This document shows positions 47,669-59,134 of a stretch of 64,000 nucleotides of DNA, one piece after another (position 1 is the stretch's first letter; every line of letters starts with the position of its first letter). Below the pieces are notes generated by a model, which was given only the letters and a program-made list of their open reading frames with translations, was not told the origin of the DNA and made no database searches. The translations under genes were made by a program, and so were the position numbers. The stretch comes from Sambucus nigra. Its lineage: Eukaryota; Streptophyta; Magnoliopsida; Dipsacales; Adoxaceae. The stretch spans positions 69,951,244-70,015,243 of the forward strand of contig OX422215.1 of assembly GCA_949130495.1 (NCBI GenBank). The letters are read 5' to 3'.

Positions 47669-50029
47669 GAAAAGCCCTCATAGAGTGATGTTAGCTTGAG
47701 TTTTCTTCAGTTGATCAAGGATTTTGCTCTCCTTAATGGTCATCTCTGGCATAGGAAGGTTTTCAACGCCCTTCCCCTTGCCATTTGCTGGTAGCGAGCT
47801 TGGAACCTGGTAATGTCTCCCTGATCTGGTCATGTGATTTACTGAAGAAGGGAAAAACTTAAATCCTGTTTCCTCGTCAATCTCAGGTTGCTCTGCCACC
47901 CTGTCTATTTCTCCAAGGAGTTCTTCGAATGAGATCACCCCATATATGTCGACTACTGGGCTAGCTCTTCCTGAAGCTTGTTCTTCGCTTGAATCTTCGA
48001 ATCCTTTCCCCCATCCGATGGCAACAGTTCTGTCTTTCCATGTAAAGTTGATGCGTTCGACAACTTCCACGGCTTCTTCATACAAGTTCTCCCATTCTAT
48101 GGGGATATGTGTGATTGAAGGGACCAAGCGCCCTTGTAGCTTCAAAGTGTCAAGTAACTCGATGATACTGCAAATGCTGTTGGTTTGCCTGAATAATTCT
48201 GCCATAGTCTGGACAACATCATCTAAGCTGACTTTATCGGTAGATACCACCCAAATATTTGATTCTCGGGCCCATTTTCGCGCTTCCAAAAATAGTGCAC
48301 TGAACCTCTGACAATCGATATTCATCTGTGAGGGCAATTTCAGGCCGAACTCTAGGAGTTAATCCAAGACCCCTGACAATTCCATACTTCCATCTTCAAA
48401 ACGGGTACGGACAGCGATGCATGCTCTGGTAAGGAATGAGAGTGCCTGATCAGTGAGGCTAGTAGGGTGTAGGAGGAAATATGGGCAAATTTGAAGAGGT
48501 TTAGGAGAGTATACGGGTGTGATTTGAGTTGAGGGATCAAAATCTGGGTTTTCTTCCAAGAAGATGGCATTGGTGTGATTTGGGAGGGGGTTATGAGTAG
48601 TGTTCGGCTTAGGATTGGCTGGTGGGGCGATGGTACCCCGATCGATGAGATATTGGATTATGTTTCGGAGGTGGAAGTATTGGTCGGTGGTATGGCCAGC
48701 TGTTTGGTGAAAGGCGCAATGAGAATCAGTCTTGAAGTTTCTTGGGAGTGGATTTGGCAATGGCCGTGGATCCAAAGGCTTAATGAGGTTTCGGCTTAAC
48801 AGGGCTTGGTAAACTTTGGAGAGGGGAGCATGAAGCTCAGTGTATTCCCTTCGGACGGGGGCAGGGCGACTTTCTGGTGCCCATGATGTGGTTGGTTGAG
48901 AGATGTTGTTGATGGTTGAAACTGCGGCACTGACAGGCTTGTCATATTTTTTGGGGGTGAACTGTTCGGACACCTTCTTCGGTTCAACTTCTGTTTTGGC
49001 AAGACCTTCCTCGATTTCTACTCCTGCTTCTCTGAGAGCTCGAAAGTGGGGGTAGTACTGTCCTCCCATGGTTGCTCGGACATGGGGCAAGAAATTCTTC
49101 TTCACTATGTTGACTTGTTCTTCCTCAGATGGCCGATTGGTCATGGTAGCTGCTTTTTCCCTCCATCGGGCTATGAAGTTACTGACTGATTCTCCAGAGT
49201 TTTGTTTGAGCAGTTCTAAATCACGGCGGGTGACCTCAAGCTCTTCATTGTATTTGTACTGCGACATGAATTCTCGGGCTACATCCTCCCAGCTACGGAT
49301 TCTAGACTCTTCGAGAAACAAAAACCATTGGAGAGCGCTATCCTTCAAAGTTTGCTGAAACAATTGGGCCATCACTTCTTCGGAAGCCCCTAGTAGAGTC
49401 ATGGAACGACGATGATAACTGCGAAGATGAACAATTGGGGGTCCACTCCCTTCGAACTTCTCGATATTTAGCATCTTGAACTTCTCGGGTAACCTCGCTT
49501 TAGGATAAGGAGACATGTGGGTGTAGTCCATGTAATTACCAGAGATCCTGACTTGGTCAAATTTCTTGGTGAGCATCTTGAGATCCTCTTTGAATTTATA
49601 TAACTCCTCCTCCTTTGGATCAGCGACCACAGGCAGGTTAGCCATAGGCTAGGCAATGTTTGGCATTGAAAGCTGGGCAGGCGGCGGTCCATTGGCAGGA
49701 GGGGCACGTGGAGCATGCTGATATTCTTTCGGGACCCAGATAGGCTCAGGTGGACCCATAGCACGAGGGAACAGGGCCTCGGGATCTTGAGGAATAGGAA
49801 CTTGGTTTCGTTGCATTTCTCGGACCTCAGCTTGGAGGTTGTCAATCTTGGCCACGAGCTGAGCTAGGACTGTCGGCAAATTCGGTTGTATGACTGGTGC
49901 TTGATCTGTATTCTCTATGGAAGATGGATGGATTCTGGACTCGAAAGAAGTAGTAGAGGAGCGGATGAAACTCCGGGGTGATTTGACTGAAGACCGAAGC
50001 CAATAGGGAGCCAGGCCAAGGGCTTGCAA
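47669..50029 (-). pseudogene. Tat-1 gag
   Basis: From MQALGLAPYW (50029) the frame includes a coiled-coil-like TVLAQLVAKIDNLQAEVREM. The Retrotrans_gag domain follows (GSGPPIVHLRSYHRRSM, SALQWFLFLEESRIRSWEDV, NSGESVSNFIARWREKA). Then come AFHQTAGHTTDQYFHL, a CCHC-like zinc motif remnant, and a long spacer (47678-48337) to protease. Gag forms the particle that packages element RNA. In-frame stops at 49646, 48359 and 47678 break it. The start is chosen as the first Met of the open stretch and is not certain. Confidence 0.85.
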
Positions 50030-51148
50030 TCGACCTGAGAAGGCGTAGGATAAGATTTATTTTTGAGAAAAAGGGAAGAAACTATTTTTGGATTTTTGAT
50101 AAAGAAGGGAGAAATGTTTTTGGATTTTTAATAAAGAAGGAAGAAATGTTTTTGGAGACGGAACTCATCATGATTATTATGATTATTATGTTCTCACTTG
50201 TATTTAATTCTCCTAAATGTAATGCCGGACGGGACCCGAGCCTGAAAAAGTGGGGTTTTTAATATATGCAAAGCTACGGTTTGGACTTGTAACCAGGCTC
50301 GCAAACAGGGTCCTGTTTTAAAAAATGCGCAAAAATTGGGTGGCAGATCGACCCGAAATTTCGGCAGAGTTTCGGGTTGAAACCGACAATCTATAGTGCG
50401 TGTCCTAAGTCTGACACCTATATGCGGGTATGCAGTTGGTTGGGTGAATCGGCATGGGTTCCCCCCTTTGGCGTGACTTCCACGATATACGTCTTGCTCT
50501 TGCAGGCAATCGGTACGTGTGGACAAGCCATTTGATATACCTGAGTGTACGTGAATTGCCTCACCATATACCTCGTGGGGACGGTACGTGTGAGAGAGAA
50601 TTCGATATACTCGGCGTACGTGAATGAATTCCCTACGATATACCTCCCGTCATGACTTCGGTTAAGCGGTACGATGCGGGGGAACCGTTCGATATACGTC
50701 TAGGGTACTTGGTCAATGGAAGGTGAGAGCCATATTTCTTAGGCTAACTGTGACCTGTCGGACCAGTGGCCATCACGAAGTGACCCTCCAGTTACTGGGT
50801 AAAATTTGGTCAATATCAATGCTCTTTGGTGTTGTGTGAATCATGCATGATTCTCTTATTAGTATCTTATGATGAGAATGCCTTTCTTGATTATGCCAAA
50901 CAGGGAACAAAGTACAAGTACCCCAAAAGGTATGCCAAGTATGGATGGGTGATGTGTGCAACATGGGGATATACATGTGATCCTAGGTGCACGTGGTGTG
51001 AAGTGTACATGCAAAATTTTCTACAAGTGTGTGAACATAAGCGTAAGCATGGGATACATGTGAGAAAGGGGAACATGCAGATATGGGGGGAAACATAAGA
51101 AAGTATAGCATTCATGTAAATAGAGTCAAGCCCACAAGCAAACACATA
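50030..51148 (-). other. Tat-1 5' leader
   Basis: Between gag and the primer-binding site no convincing protein is seen, so the extra upstream ORF1 known in Ogre elements is not evident. At about 50480-50710 the motifs CGATATAC and GTACGTG alternate about four times. Plus-strand frames here look fortuitous. Confidence 0.55.
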
Positions 51149-51166
51149 TCCCCAGCAGAGTCGCCA
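51149..51166 (-). promoter_or_regulatory. Tat-1 primer-binding site (tRNA-Arg type)
   Basis: On the minus strand TGGCGACTCTGCTGGGGA begins one base after the 5' LTR. It differs at one position from the tRNA-Arg-complementary site (TGGCGACTCCGCTGGGGA) known from Ogre elements. Confidence 0.85.
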
Positions 51167-51167
51167 C

Positions 51168-53229
51168 TGTGGCCATCCCCGATCCCCGCCTCGGAGGAAA
51201 AGGATCCTTCGGGTCCCGCGCATCCCTCTCGGGAGCGCTTCGGCCGGCGTCGTTTGAGATGTGATGTAAAAATGTAGAGAGATTCAGAGTCGCCAGTCTA
51301 TTTTACTCAAAACAGACAAAAGAAAAAGGGGAAGCCACCCCGAAGGATGGCATCCAAAGACATACTGGTGCGTGTGAAACCAAATGATTCGAGAAGGGTT
51401 CGGAGGCTTAGTTACGAAATGGGAAGGTGTTAGGCACCCATTCCGCCCTTTCGATCTCTCATGGATATTTGCTATTTTCTCTTATGTTTCCCCCCGTGAT
51501 ATGTGTGCATGTGTATATATATAGAATGGAGGTACTTGTATCATGGAAAAGATAAAGCGAGTCATCCTTAGGAAGATATTTAAGAGTAATATTAGAAAAA
51601 TAAGATTTATGCGATTACTCCTACGTCGATCGTTATAATAGAACGATAACGCCTATGGAGTAAAACGTCACTAAGAGCAAGTATATAGCATATAAGGAAA
51701 ATGGATTAAAAGGAAGATAGAAGATAAGGTAAAAAGTGAGAAAGAGGACTCGAGTCTCGAGTTTTACCCCGAGACGCCTACGTAGCCTATAGAGGCATCA
51801 AAGTCCATGTAGTTTCCATACAAAACGAGGGGTGGGGTTTATCCCATAAATCCAAATGGGGGATCTCTTATTTGTAAGTGTGTGTGTGTGTGTAGAAAAA
51901 GTGTTTTAGTTGTGAGAAAAGTGTGGAAAAAGTGTGAGAATCCCTTATTTGAATTTATGAGCAAAACCCTATTTTTCTTGTGTTTTGGGTTTTATGAAAA
52001 TAAAAGATGTACAATAATACTAAATAAAAAGTATATTAGGATGTGTGAGATGAGGTAATAAAAGCGCTAAATAAGAAAACAAGTTATTGGGAATTTAAGA
52101 GAATTTAAGAGAGAGTTTGAGAAAGTTGGACCTTCTTGAAGATCTTGAGCTTGATCTTGAATGTTGGAGAGCAGCCTTTGCACTTCGAATGATGATGGAG
52201 AGTGGTTAATTCACCAAATTTGATGAAAGGGATGATGAAAAGTGGGAGTAAAAGGAGGATTTGGAAGTTGAAATCACGCTGCCTTCGAGAGAGGTTTTTG
52301 GGATTCGTTGAGAGGGATTTTTATCAGATCTCGGCTCTCTTTGTAAATGAGGTGAAGGCCTCCTTTTATAGTCCCAGGTGAGTGCCAATCGGCATAGAGC
52401 CCTTCCTGCCCATCGGCAGGCAGGTTCTAGAATGTGCCGTTTGGTAGTGTGTTTCAGGCTTTTTCGGAAAATCGGTCGCCGAGGGCAAACCGTTGGTCAG
52501 AATCGCATACGGGGCATACAGTTGGAAAGGTAATTTAGAGACCTTCGAAAGTACTTTGGACCGCTCCCGGGTTTAGGAGTTGACTTTGGGTCAAATATGG
52601 CTCGGAAGCGTTTGTCCGTCCATTAGACGGGGAATCGTGCGGAAGCAAACGGATCGTTCGTCCGAATGGTAAGTCTGAATCGTGCACGGAGCATACCATT
52701 GGAAAGGTTAGGAGATGTACTTAGACATTCCAAAGAGTTTGACCCGGTTTGGAGAGTTGACTTTGGTCAACCAGGCCCGAGAAGCACTCGGGGGCTTCCG
52801 GGAGTCAAACGGATCGTTCGTCTGCATGGAAAGACGGAATTGCGCACGGGACGGACAGTTGGAAAGGGTTTTCTGGGCCCTTTGAAGATTCATTCAGCCT
52901 CGATTGAGCTAAAGAGTTGACTTAGGTCAAACAGAGCGGGGCGCGCCCGGTGGCCTCTGGGTCAGGTTTCGGACGCAAACGGACCGTTCGTCCGGATGGT
53001 AAGTCGGAATCACGCACGGGGCGGATCGTTGGAAAGGGTATTCAGTTCCCTTCGAAGATTCATTCAGTCTCGGTCGAGACGAAGAGTTTGACTTTTGGGT
53101 CAAACTGAGCCGGGGAGTTCCCGATGGCTTTCAGGTCAGTACTCGGGACGTGACCAGGGTTTGCGGTGATGAGTGGGGGTACTAGGGACCTAAGGTGATT
53201 TAGGGGGGTAACAGAATGAGGTGTCTACA
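51168..53229 (-). mobile_element. Tat-1 5' LTR
   Basis: Partner of 35606-37659, with the same ends, TATA and internal repeats. As the 5' LTR of a minus-strand element it would drive gag-pol. It is 2062 bp long. Confidence 0.92.
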
Positions 53230-53234
53230 AACGG

Positions 53235-53327
53235 GTCTAAGGGCTATTGAATGCGTACGCATAAGAAGTAGAGGGCTAGTATCTATGCGCACTATATGTA
53301 ATTTCAAGTATGTTTCATTTAATTATC

Positions 53328-53382
<55 letters not shown>

Positions 53383-54428
53383 TGTTCGTTATACAAAGTA
53401 ATTTTCAAAAAAAGTTGAAAATCCCACCCACTTTTAAAATTATCCAACCCAACATCGATCAACTATAATCCAACCGCAATGTCAACAACAAATATGTATC
53501 CCGTACTCCTTCTAATTCATCTACTCAATTAATTATTTTCATCAATTAAACTAACAATTAAAGTATACAATTATTAATTTACTAATTTACAATGAGGGGC
53601 AATCCTACTTTCATATATTAATTTACTAAAAAAATTAATAATCAATCAATCCGTTTACAAGGGACACTACTTGCATATGAGGGAAAATATCTAATAAACC
53701 AATCAAAATTAACAAGCCCAACCCCCGCCCCATTTCCCCTTTCCCCATCCCCAATCCCCCTCCCCTCCCTCCCCACACACACGCACGCACACACACACAC
53801 ACACACATGCACGCAGCCCCACCCCCCGTCACACCCCCGCATCATTTCCCTCTCTCGCACATACGCACAAACACACACACATATACACACACGCGCACAT
53901 ACACACACACGCGCAACCCCAACCCCCCCATCCCCCCCCCTCCCCCCCCCCCCCACCACCACACACACACACACACAAACAGCCCCACCCCTCTCCACCC
54001 CCCACCACACACACACGCACATACACCCTGCCCCACCCCCTTCCGTCACCACACACACAGCCCCACCCCCCTCCCCACTCCCACCCCCTTCCCCCACCAC
54101 ACACACACACATGCACACACATATATACACACACACATGCACATATATACACACACACACACACACATATAAATGGAAGAGAGAGAGAGAGAGAGAGAAA
54201 CCAACCTGAAAGTAGAGAGAGAGGGTGAGAGCAGCGCGTAGAGAGAGAGAGAGAGAGAGAGAGATTGGAGGGAAACAATGTGGTGAGGAAAAAAGGAGGG
54301 GAAAGGATTTTTTGCTTACAGAATTCTCACGGTCATTGGCTGTGACAACTTTATAGAATTGTCACGGTCAATGATCGTGACAAGGCTAACCGCTGAAAGG
54401 GTGCCAATTTTCCCATTTTGGTGTAGTG
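53235..54428 (-). promoter_or_regulatory. CACTA 2 right end
   Basis: After (TA)n (53331-53380) comes AT-rich sequence. Then C-rich/(CA)n tracts (about 53715-54170), (GA)n tracts (54178-54265), two TTGTCACGGTCAATG-type subterminal repeats (54326-54385) and the terminus GGTGTAGTG. The same order occurs at the right end of CACTA 1. Long Cys-Val frames in this region come from (GT)n. Confidence 0.85.
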
Positions 54429-54969
54429 CTCCTTGAATGCAGAGATTGAACGTCTGCAAACAGAGTTGAAGGAGGCTGACAAGCTGGTTAAGTAGAGGGA
54501 TAGGGACATGGGTAAGCTCAAGAAGAATCATGAGGTAGCCTTAAAGGCTAAAGATGATGCCCTTCAAACCAAAGTGGATGCTGCAGTCAAAGCTTCATTA
54601 GAGGATGCCTCAGAGAAGATCCTTGCAGACTATAAGGTCTCTGATGAGTTCATCAGCTTTGGCTTTGAATACCTTGAAAGAGGTATTAAAGCCACTGGTA
54701 AATGGGCAACCTCCAAGGAAAAAGAGTCAGGGAGCCTGACTGCCTCGGACTTTGAGGGCCTGGGTTTTGCTGACCCCCGGTTTACTCAGGCCTTGCAAGA
54801 GGTTGAGGAGGCCGATGCTGCTCCTGACGAGACTGCTCCTTTGGATTTCATTGGAACTGAAGAGGCTAATAATCCTCAGGATGATACGACAGAGGTGACT
54901 AACGTCGGCCAAGGAGGCGCGGTTAATCCTCAGGCTAATCCTCACGATGACACGGCCGCAGATGTATAA
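54429..54969 (+). pseudogene. Tat-2 antisense gene, 3' exon (coiled coil)
   Basis: After the CTC duplication the interrupted exon resumes in frame: LNAEIERLQTELKEADKLVK, then a TAG near 54493, then 153 open codons. These include a Lys/Ala/Glu-rich coiled coil (KKNHEVALKAKDDALQTKVD), DEFISFGFEYLERGI and an acidic Asn/Asp-rich tail ending DTAADV at 54969. It is the C-terminal part of the gene that starts at 30916. Coiled coil plus acidic tail suggests a structural or binding protein. No catalytic motif was seen. Confidence 0.7.
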
Positions 54970-55185
54970 ATCTTGTGAAGCTTTTGTAATTTTTATTTCC
55001 TGAAGTCTTGTACCTCTTAACTTTTATGAGCCCCGATGTCATCTTGATACATTTGATTTATATTGTAATCATTAATACCGTCTTCTTTAGATTATGTTGC
55101 TTCTTTCAGTGAATGTCTTCTCTTACCTGTTGTCTTTAAATTCTGAGGGTATCGTATGATGATGATACGCAATTTTTACCAAACT

Positions 55186-55860
55186 AATGATGTGTAAGGT
55201 ATGAGGTCACCATATAATGATGTTTCTCATAATTTCACCAAACTAATGTTTAAGGTCTGAGGTCATCAAATTATGACGCTTACCCGCATAATTTCACCAA
55301 ACTACATATGTTTAAGGTCTGAGGCCATCATAATATGATATTTCTCATAATTTCACCAAACTAATGATGTTTAAGGTCCGAGGTCATCAAATTATGATGC
55401 TTACTTTTCACCAAACAAATGATGTTTAAGGTATGAGGCCATCATAATACGATGTTTCTCATAATTTCACCAAACTAATGATGTTTAAGGTCTGAGGTCA
55501 TCAAATTATGATGTTTACCCTCATGATTTCACCAAACTACTGATGTTTAAGGTCTGAGGCCATCATAATATGATGTTTCTCATAATTTCACCCAAATAAT
55601 GATGTTTAAGGTCCGAGGTCATCAAATTATGATGTTTACCCTCATGATTTCACCAAACCAATGATGTTTAAGGTCTGAGGCCACCATATAATCATGTTTC
55701 TCGTAATTTCACAAAACTAATGATGTTTAAGGTCTGAGGTCATCAAATTATGATGTTTACCCTCATGATTTCACCAAATTAATGATGTTTAAGGTCTGAG
55801 GCCATCATAATATGATGTTTACCCTCATAAATTACCACCAAATTAATGATGTTTAAGCAT
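55186..55860. repeat. Dimeric 59/61-bp tandem repeat array in Tat-2
   Basis: About eleven monomers share ATGATGTTTAAGGTCTGAGG and ATTTCACCAAACTA. They alternate strictly between type A (CATCATAATATGATGTTTCT) and type B (CATCAAATTATGATGTTTAC), forming a dimer of about 121 bp. The array lies between the convergent 3' ends of the antisense gene and integrase. Confidence 0.93.
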
Positions 55861-55952
55861 AATGAAACAAAGTATTGACACAGTAATTGCTCTTTTCATT
55901 AATATCCTCTTCATTAAAATGATATTTACATTACAAAGTAACAATTGCAACA

Positions 55953-56940
55953 TCATATGTAATATTTCTTCAAGTGGTCAGCGTTCCAAGGATTTGAGAA
56001 AGGTTCCCCTTCGAGATCTTCTAGCCGGTAGGTACCGGGCACAACCTCATCAACTACTTTGTAAGGGCCATGCCAGTTTAGATGGATCTTATTTGCCTTT
56101 TGCAACGTCTTCTTTAGAACTAGGTCTCCCACAACTATAGGTCTTGTTTTCACCCTTTGGTTGTAGAACTTCGCAGTTCTCTGCTGGTAGGTTGCCTGTC
56201 TAATCTCTGCATCTTCTCTTATTTCCTCGATTAGATCCAGATTAAGTCTTCTCTCTTCCATATTCCTCTTAGAGTTATACATCTGAACTCTATGAGTGGG
56301 AAGTCCTACTTTTGTAAGGATGACAACTTTTGAGCCATGGGCCAACATAAACGGGGTCTCTCCCGTTGGCGTCTTGTAGGCCTATAACACTGTGTATACC
56401 TCTTATATCCATATCCCCTTGTATTCTTCCATCCTTTTCTTAATCCCATCAAGGATTGTTCGGTTCGTAACCTCTATCTGATCATTTGCCTGGGGCCGAC
56501 CAGGGGAAGAGAAGAACTGCATGATGCTTACTCTCTCGCAGTATTTCTCCAAGGAAGCATTTTTGAATTGGCTCCCATTGTCTGAGATGAGGGTGTTTGG
56601 AAGATCATACCTGCATATGATGTTCTTCCAGATGAACTGGAAGGTCTTATGTTCTGTAATTGTGATCATTCGCTCAGCCTCTACCCACTTGGAGAAGTAA
56701 TTAATTACAACTATAAAAAATATAGAGTTGTTGACTGCTCTTGGCAATGGTCCTACTAAGTCAATCTCCCATATTTCAAATGGCCAAGGAGAGCTGATGG
56801 CCGTCATAGGTTGATGAGGTTGATGAGGGATGGTGGAGAATCTCTGGCATTTATCACATTTCTTCACGTAGGTAGCAGCATCTTTCGCCAAGGTCGGCCA
56901 CCAGTATCCTTGAGTAATTATCCTCTTAGCTAAGGGTCTT
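55953..56940 (-). pseudogene. Tat-2 integrase
   Basis: The core (56403-56891) carries CDKCQRF of the zinc region, then FEIWEIDLVGPLP, NTLISDNGSQF and QIEVTNRTILDG, with the D, D and E positions present. The C-terminal part (55953-56348) reads RTAKFYNQRVKTR, LVLKKTLQKAN and NADHLKKYYI. A stop near 56401 and a frame change between the parts disrupt it. Confidence 0.88.
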
Positions 56941-57128
56941 CCTCATGTGTGACTGGAGCAAGAGCCCTCATGCACATCTTACAAGATGTGCGGAACCTCT
57001 GAGGGATGGACACATCTGAGGAGAGGGAGCAGGAAATCTTTTTTATACAGGATGTCTCCTACAATTGAGAACTTGGCAGCCCTGTACCTCAGCCTTCTCC
57101 TTTCTAACTTTGATTCTGGCAGCTCTCC

Positions 57129-57794
57129 CTACCTGATATATCTGATAAGAGGGTCCATCCATGAGGCTCCTAGATTTAAATTGAGGCAATTTCTGGTAAC
57201 CTCTTCTTCTTTAATGGTCGGTTTAAGAAGAATTTCGATTGGTACTGTTCTTCTGATGTCTGTCCTGGTTGCTGAGGCTAACCTTGCTAGTGGATCCGCC
57301 CGACTATTGTCAAGCAGGGGTATCCTCTTCATCTTCACTTCTCTGAAGCTTTCCAATATCATTCTCACTCTCTTTAAGTATCTGGCCATTCTTTCATCCT
57401 TGGCCTCATATACTCCCAAGATTTGGTTGACGACCAACTTTGAGTCACTGTGGACCAGGAGTTGACCGACACTAAGAGATTTTGCCAAGGAGAGATATGC
57501 TATCAATGCCTTATACTCAGACTCATTGTTTGAAGCCTTGAAGTTGAACCTCAGCGCATATTCAATGTTGGTACCATCTGGTGCTGATACTATCAGCCCT
57601 GCTCTGCTTCCACTTTCACAAGAAGACCTATCAACGAAGTGATTCTGAACATATTCATTTGAAGAGAAGTTCCCCTCTAACAGGGTCCCTTGCTTGAAGA
57701 GGTACATGTCTTCCTCGTTCTCAGCTACACTTTTTTTCGGACTTGCTTGACCTAACCTCATTCGGACCACGAAAGACGTTACTGTCTGGCTCAT
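57129..57794 (-). pseudogene. Tat-2 archaeal-type RNase H
   Basis: The segment reads SRAGLIVSAPDGTNIEYALR, then FKASNNESEYKALIAYLSLA and LLVHSDSKLVVNQILG. This is the second RNase H of Tat elements. The usual acidic start of the domain reads FVDRSSCE, where a Gly is replaced by Arg. It stays open for 221 codons and ends at 57129. Confidence 0.85.
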
Positions 57795-58367
57795 TTATAA
57801 TCTCTTGACTATTCTCAATCTCAACCTCTTCCCAGGTGAACTTTGCCATAAAGCCTGCAAGATCCTTCCCTTTGAAGGTAACCCTGGGTTGATAAATAAT
57901 GTCATATTCTCCCAGCTCGATGGCCCAGGTCATCAACCTACCCGACTTACCAGGCTTGTGAAGGACCTGTATTAGTGGAGAGTCAGTGAGGACAACCATA
58001 TAGTGGGCTTGGAAGTATGGCTTCATCTTCCTGGAAGCATGTATCAGGGCATATGCTAAATTTTCCATTCGAGGGTAGTTTTGTTCAGACCCTTGAAGGG
58101 CTTTACTGTTAAAGTATACTGGCCTCTGTACTCCATCGTCTTCTCTTACTATGGTAGCACTAATGGTTGACTTTGAGACAACTAGGTAAACATATAACTT
58201 CTCCCCCAGAATACACCAAGATAAGAGTAAAGGTGATCTGAGGTAGGACTTGAGCTCTTTAAAAGCTTTATCGTATTCCTCGTCCCATTCGAAGGCCTTT
58301 CTAAGCACTTTAAAAAAAGGAAGACACTTGTCTGTAGATCTTGAGACAAACCAGTTAAGTGCAACAA
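57795..58367 (-). pseudogene. Tat-2 RNase H (gypsy type)
   Basis: The segment reads WDEEYDKAFKELKSYL, then KLYVYLVVSKSTISATIV, RPVYFNSKALQGSEQNY and LIHASRKMKPYF. It is the canonical RNase H domain following RT. The frame overlaps the start of the aRNH frame, and an indel separates it from RT near 58330. Confidence 0.85.
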
Positions 58368-58401
58368 CTCTTCCGATTAGTCTTTGAATGCTTTTAATAG
58401 T

Positions 58402-59122
58402 TCAAGGTGTTTTCATTTCAAGCAGAGCCTTGATCTTCTCAGGGTTGGCCTCTATTCCCCTTTGATTGACGATGAACCCAAGGAATTTTCCAGCTCCTAC
58501 TCCGAAGACACACTTGGCAGGGTTGAGTTTTATCCTGTATAAATCCATGGTGTCAAAAGTTCTTTCCAAATCGGCCACGTGAGCGTCGATCTTTAAGCTC
58601 TTTGTTAACATGTCATCCACATATACCTCCATGGTCTTGCCAATCTGATCTTTAAATATCTTATTTACAAGACGTTAATAAGTGGCCCCTGCATTCTTCA
58701 AGCCGAAGGGCATGACCTTGTAGCAATAGGTCCCCTTGTCGATTATGAACGCTATCTTCTCTTAGTCTTATAGGTCCATGAAGATCTAATTATACCCGGA
58801 ATAGGCATCCATGAAGCTCATGCCCTGCTGTGGCATCCACCATCTGATCAATCCGCGGTAGGGGAAAGCTGTCTTTTGGACAAGACTTATTCAAATCAGT
58901 GAAATTTACGCACATTCTCCATTTCCCATTGGCTTTTGGCACTATTACAACGGTGGATAACCACTCAGGATATATGACCTCTCTGATGAACTTGGCTTCT
59001 TCAAGCTTTTTGATAACGTCATATTTCTCTCTTAAATATACTCTCCTCCTTTGTTTGATGGGCTTAGCGTCTTCCATAACATTGAGTTTGTGGCATATGA
59101 CCTTAGGATCAATACCTGGCAT
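58402..59122 (-). pseudogene. Tat-2 reverse transcriptase
   Basis: 58790-59122 reads FIREVIYPEWLSTVVIVPKA and MCVNFTDLNKSCPKDSFPLP. 58402-58632 starts at MEVYVDDMLTKS, the catalytic YVDD, and ends GIEANPEKIKALLEM. Between them the frame shifts several times (near 58815 and 58665), so RT is dead. Confidence 0.88.
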
Positions 59123-59134
59123 GTCTGCATGGCT

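Larger units (their letters stand above)
35606..53229 (-). mobile_element. Tat-1: complete Tat/Ogre-like retrotransposon
   Basis: LTRs at 35606-37659 and 51168-53229 are flanked by TSD AACGG (35601-35605 and 53230-53234). The total is 17624 bp. The minus strand carries gag, protease, RT, RNase H, archaeal-type RNase H and integrase. The primer-binding site matches the tRNA-Arg type used by Ogre elements. Extra genes lie antisense between integrase and the 3' LTR. The first about 184 aligned bases of the two LTRs differ at 7 positions by hand count, so the insertion is not recent. Confidence 0.95.
32879..54428. mobile_element. CACTA element 2 (host of Tat-1)
   Basis: Starts CACTACACCAAA and ends TTTTGGTGTAGTG, with the 3-bp TSD CTC at 32876-32878 and 54429-54431. 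Subterminal inverted TTGTCACGGTCATTGACC repeats lie at both ends. Removing Tat-1 (35606-53229) leaves about 3.9 kb with a TNPA-like gene but no TNP2, so it is non-autonomous. Its insertion cut an exon of the Tat-2 antisense gene. Confidence 0.95.

Noticed and set aside
53642..54278. Cys/Val- and Thr/His-rich frames of 120-174 codons
   Set aside because: They are translations of (GT)n/(CA)n and C-rich simple sequence in the CACTA leader. The same occurs at 17386-17670.
55186..55860. CRISPR-like array of regular repeats
   Set aside because: Monomers adjoin with no unique spacers and the genome is a plant. This is a tandem minisatellite.
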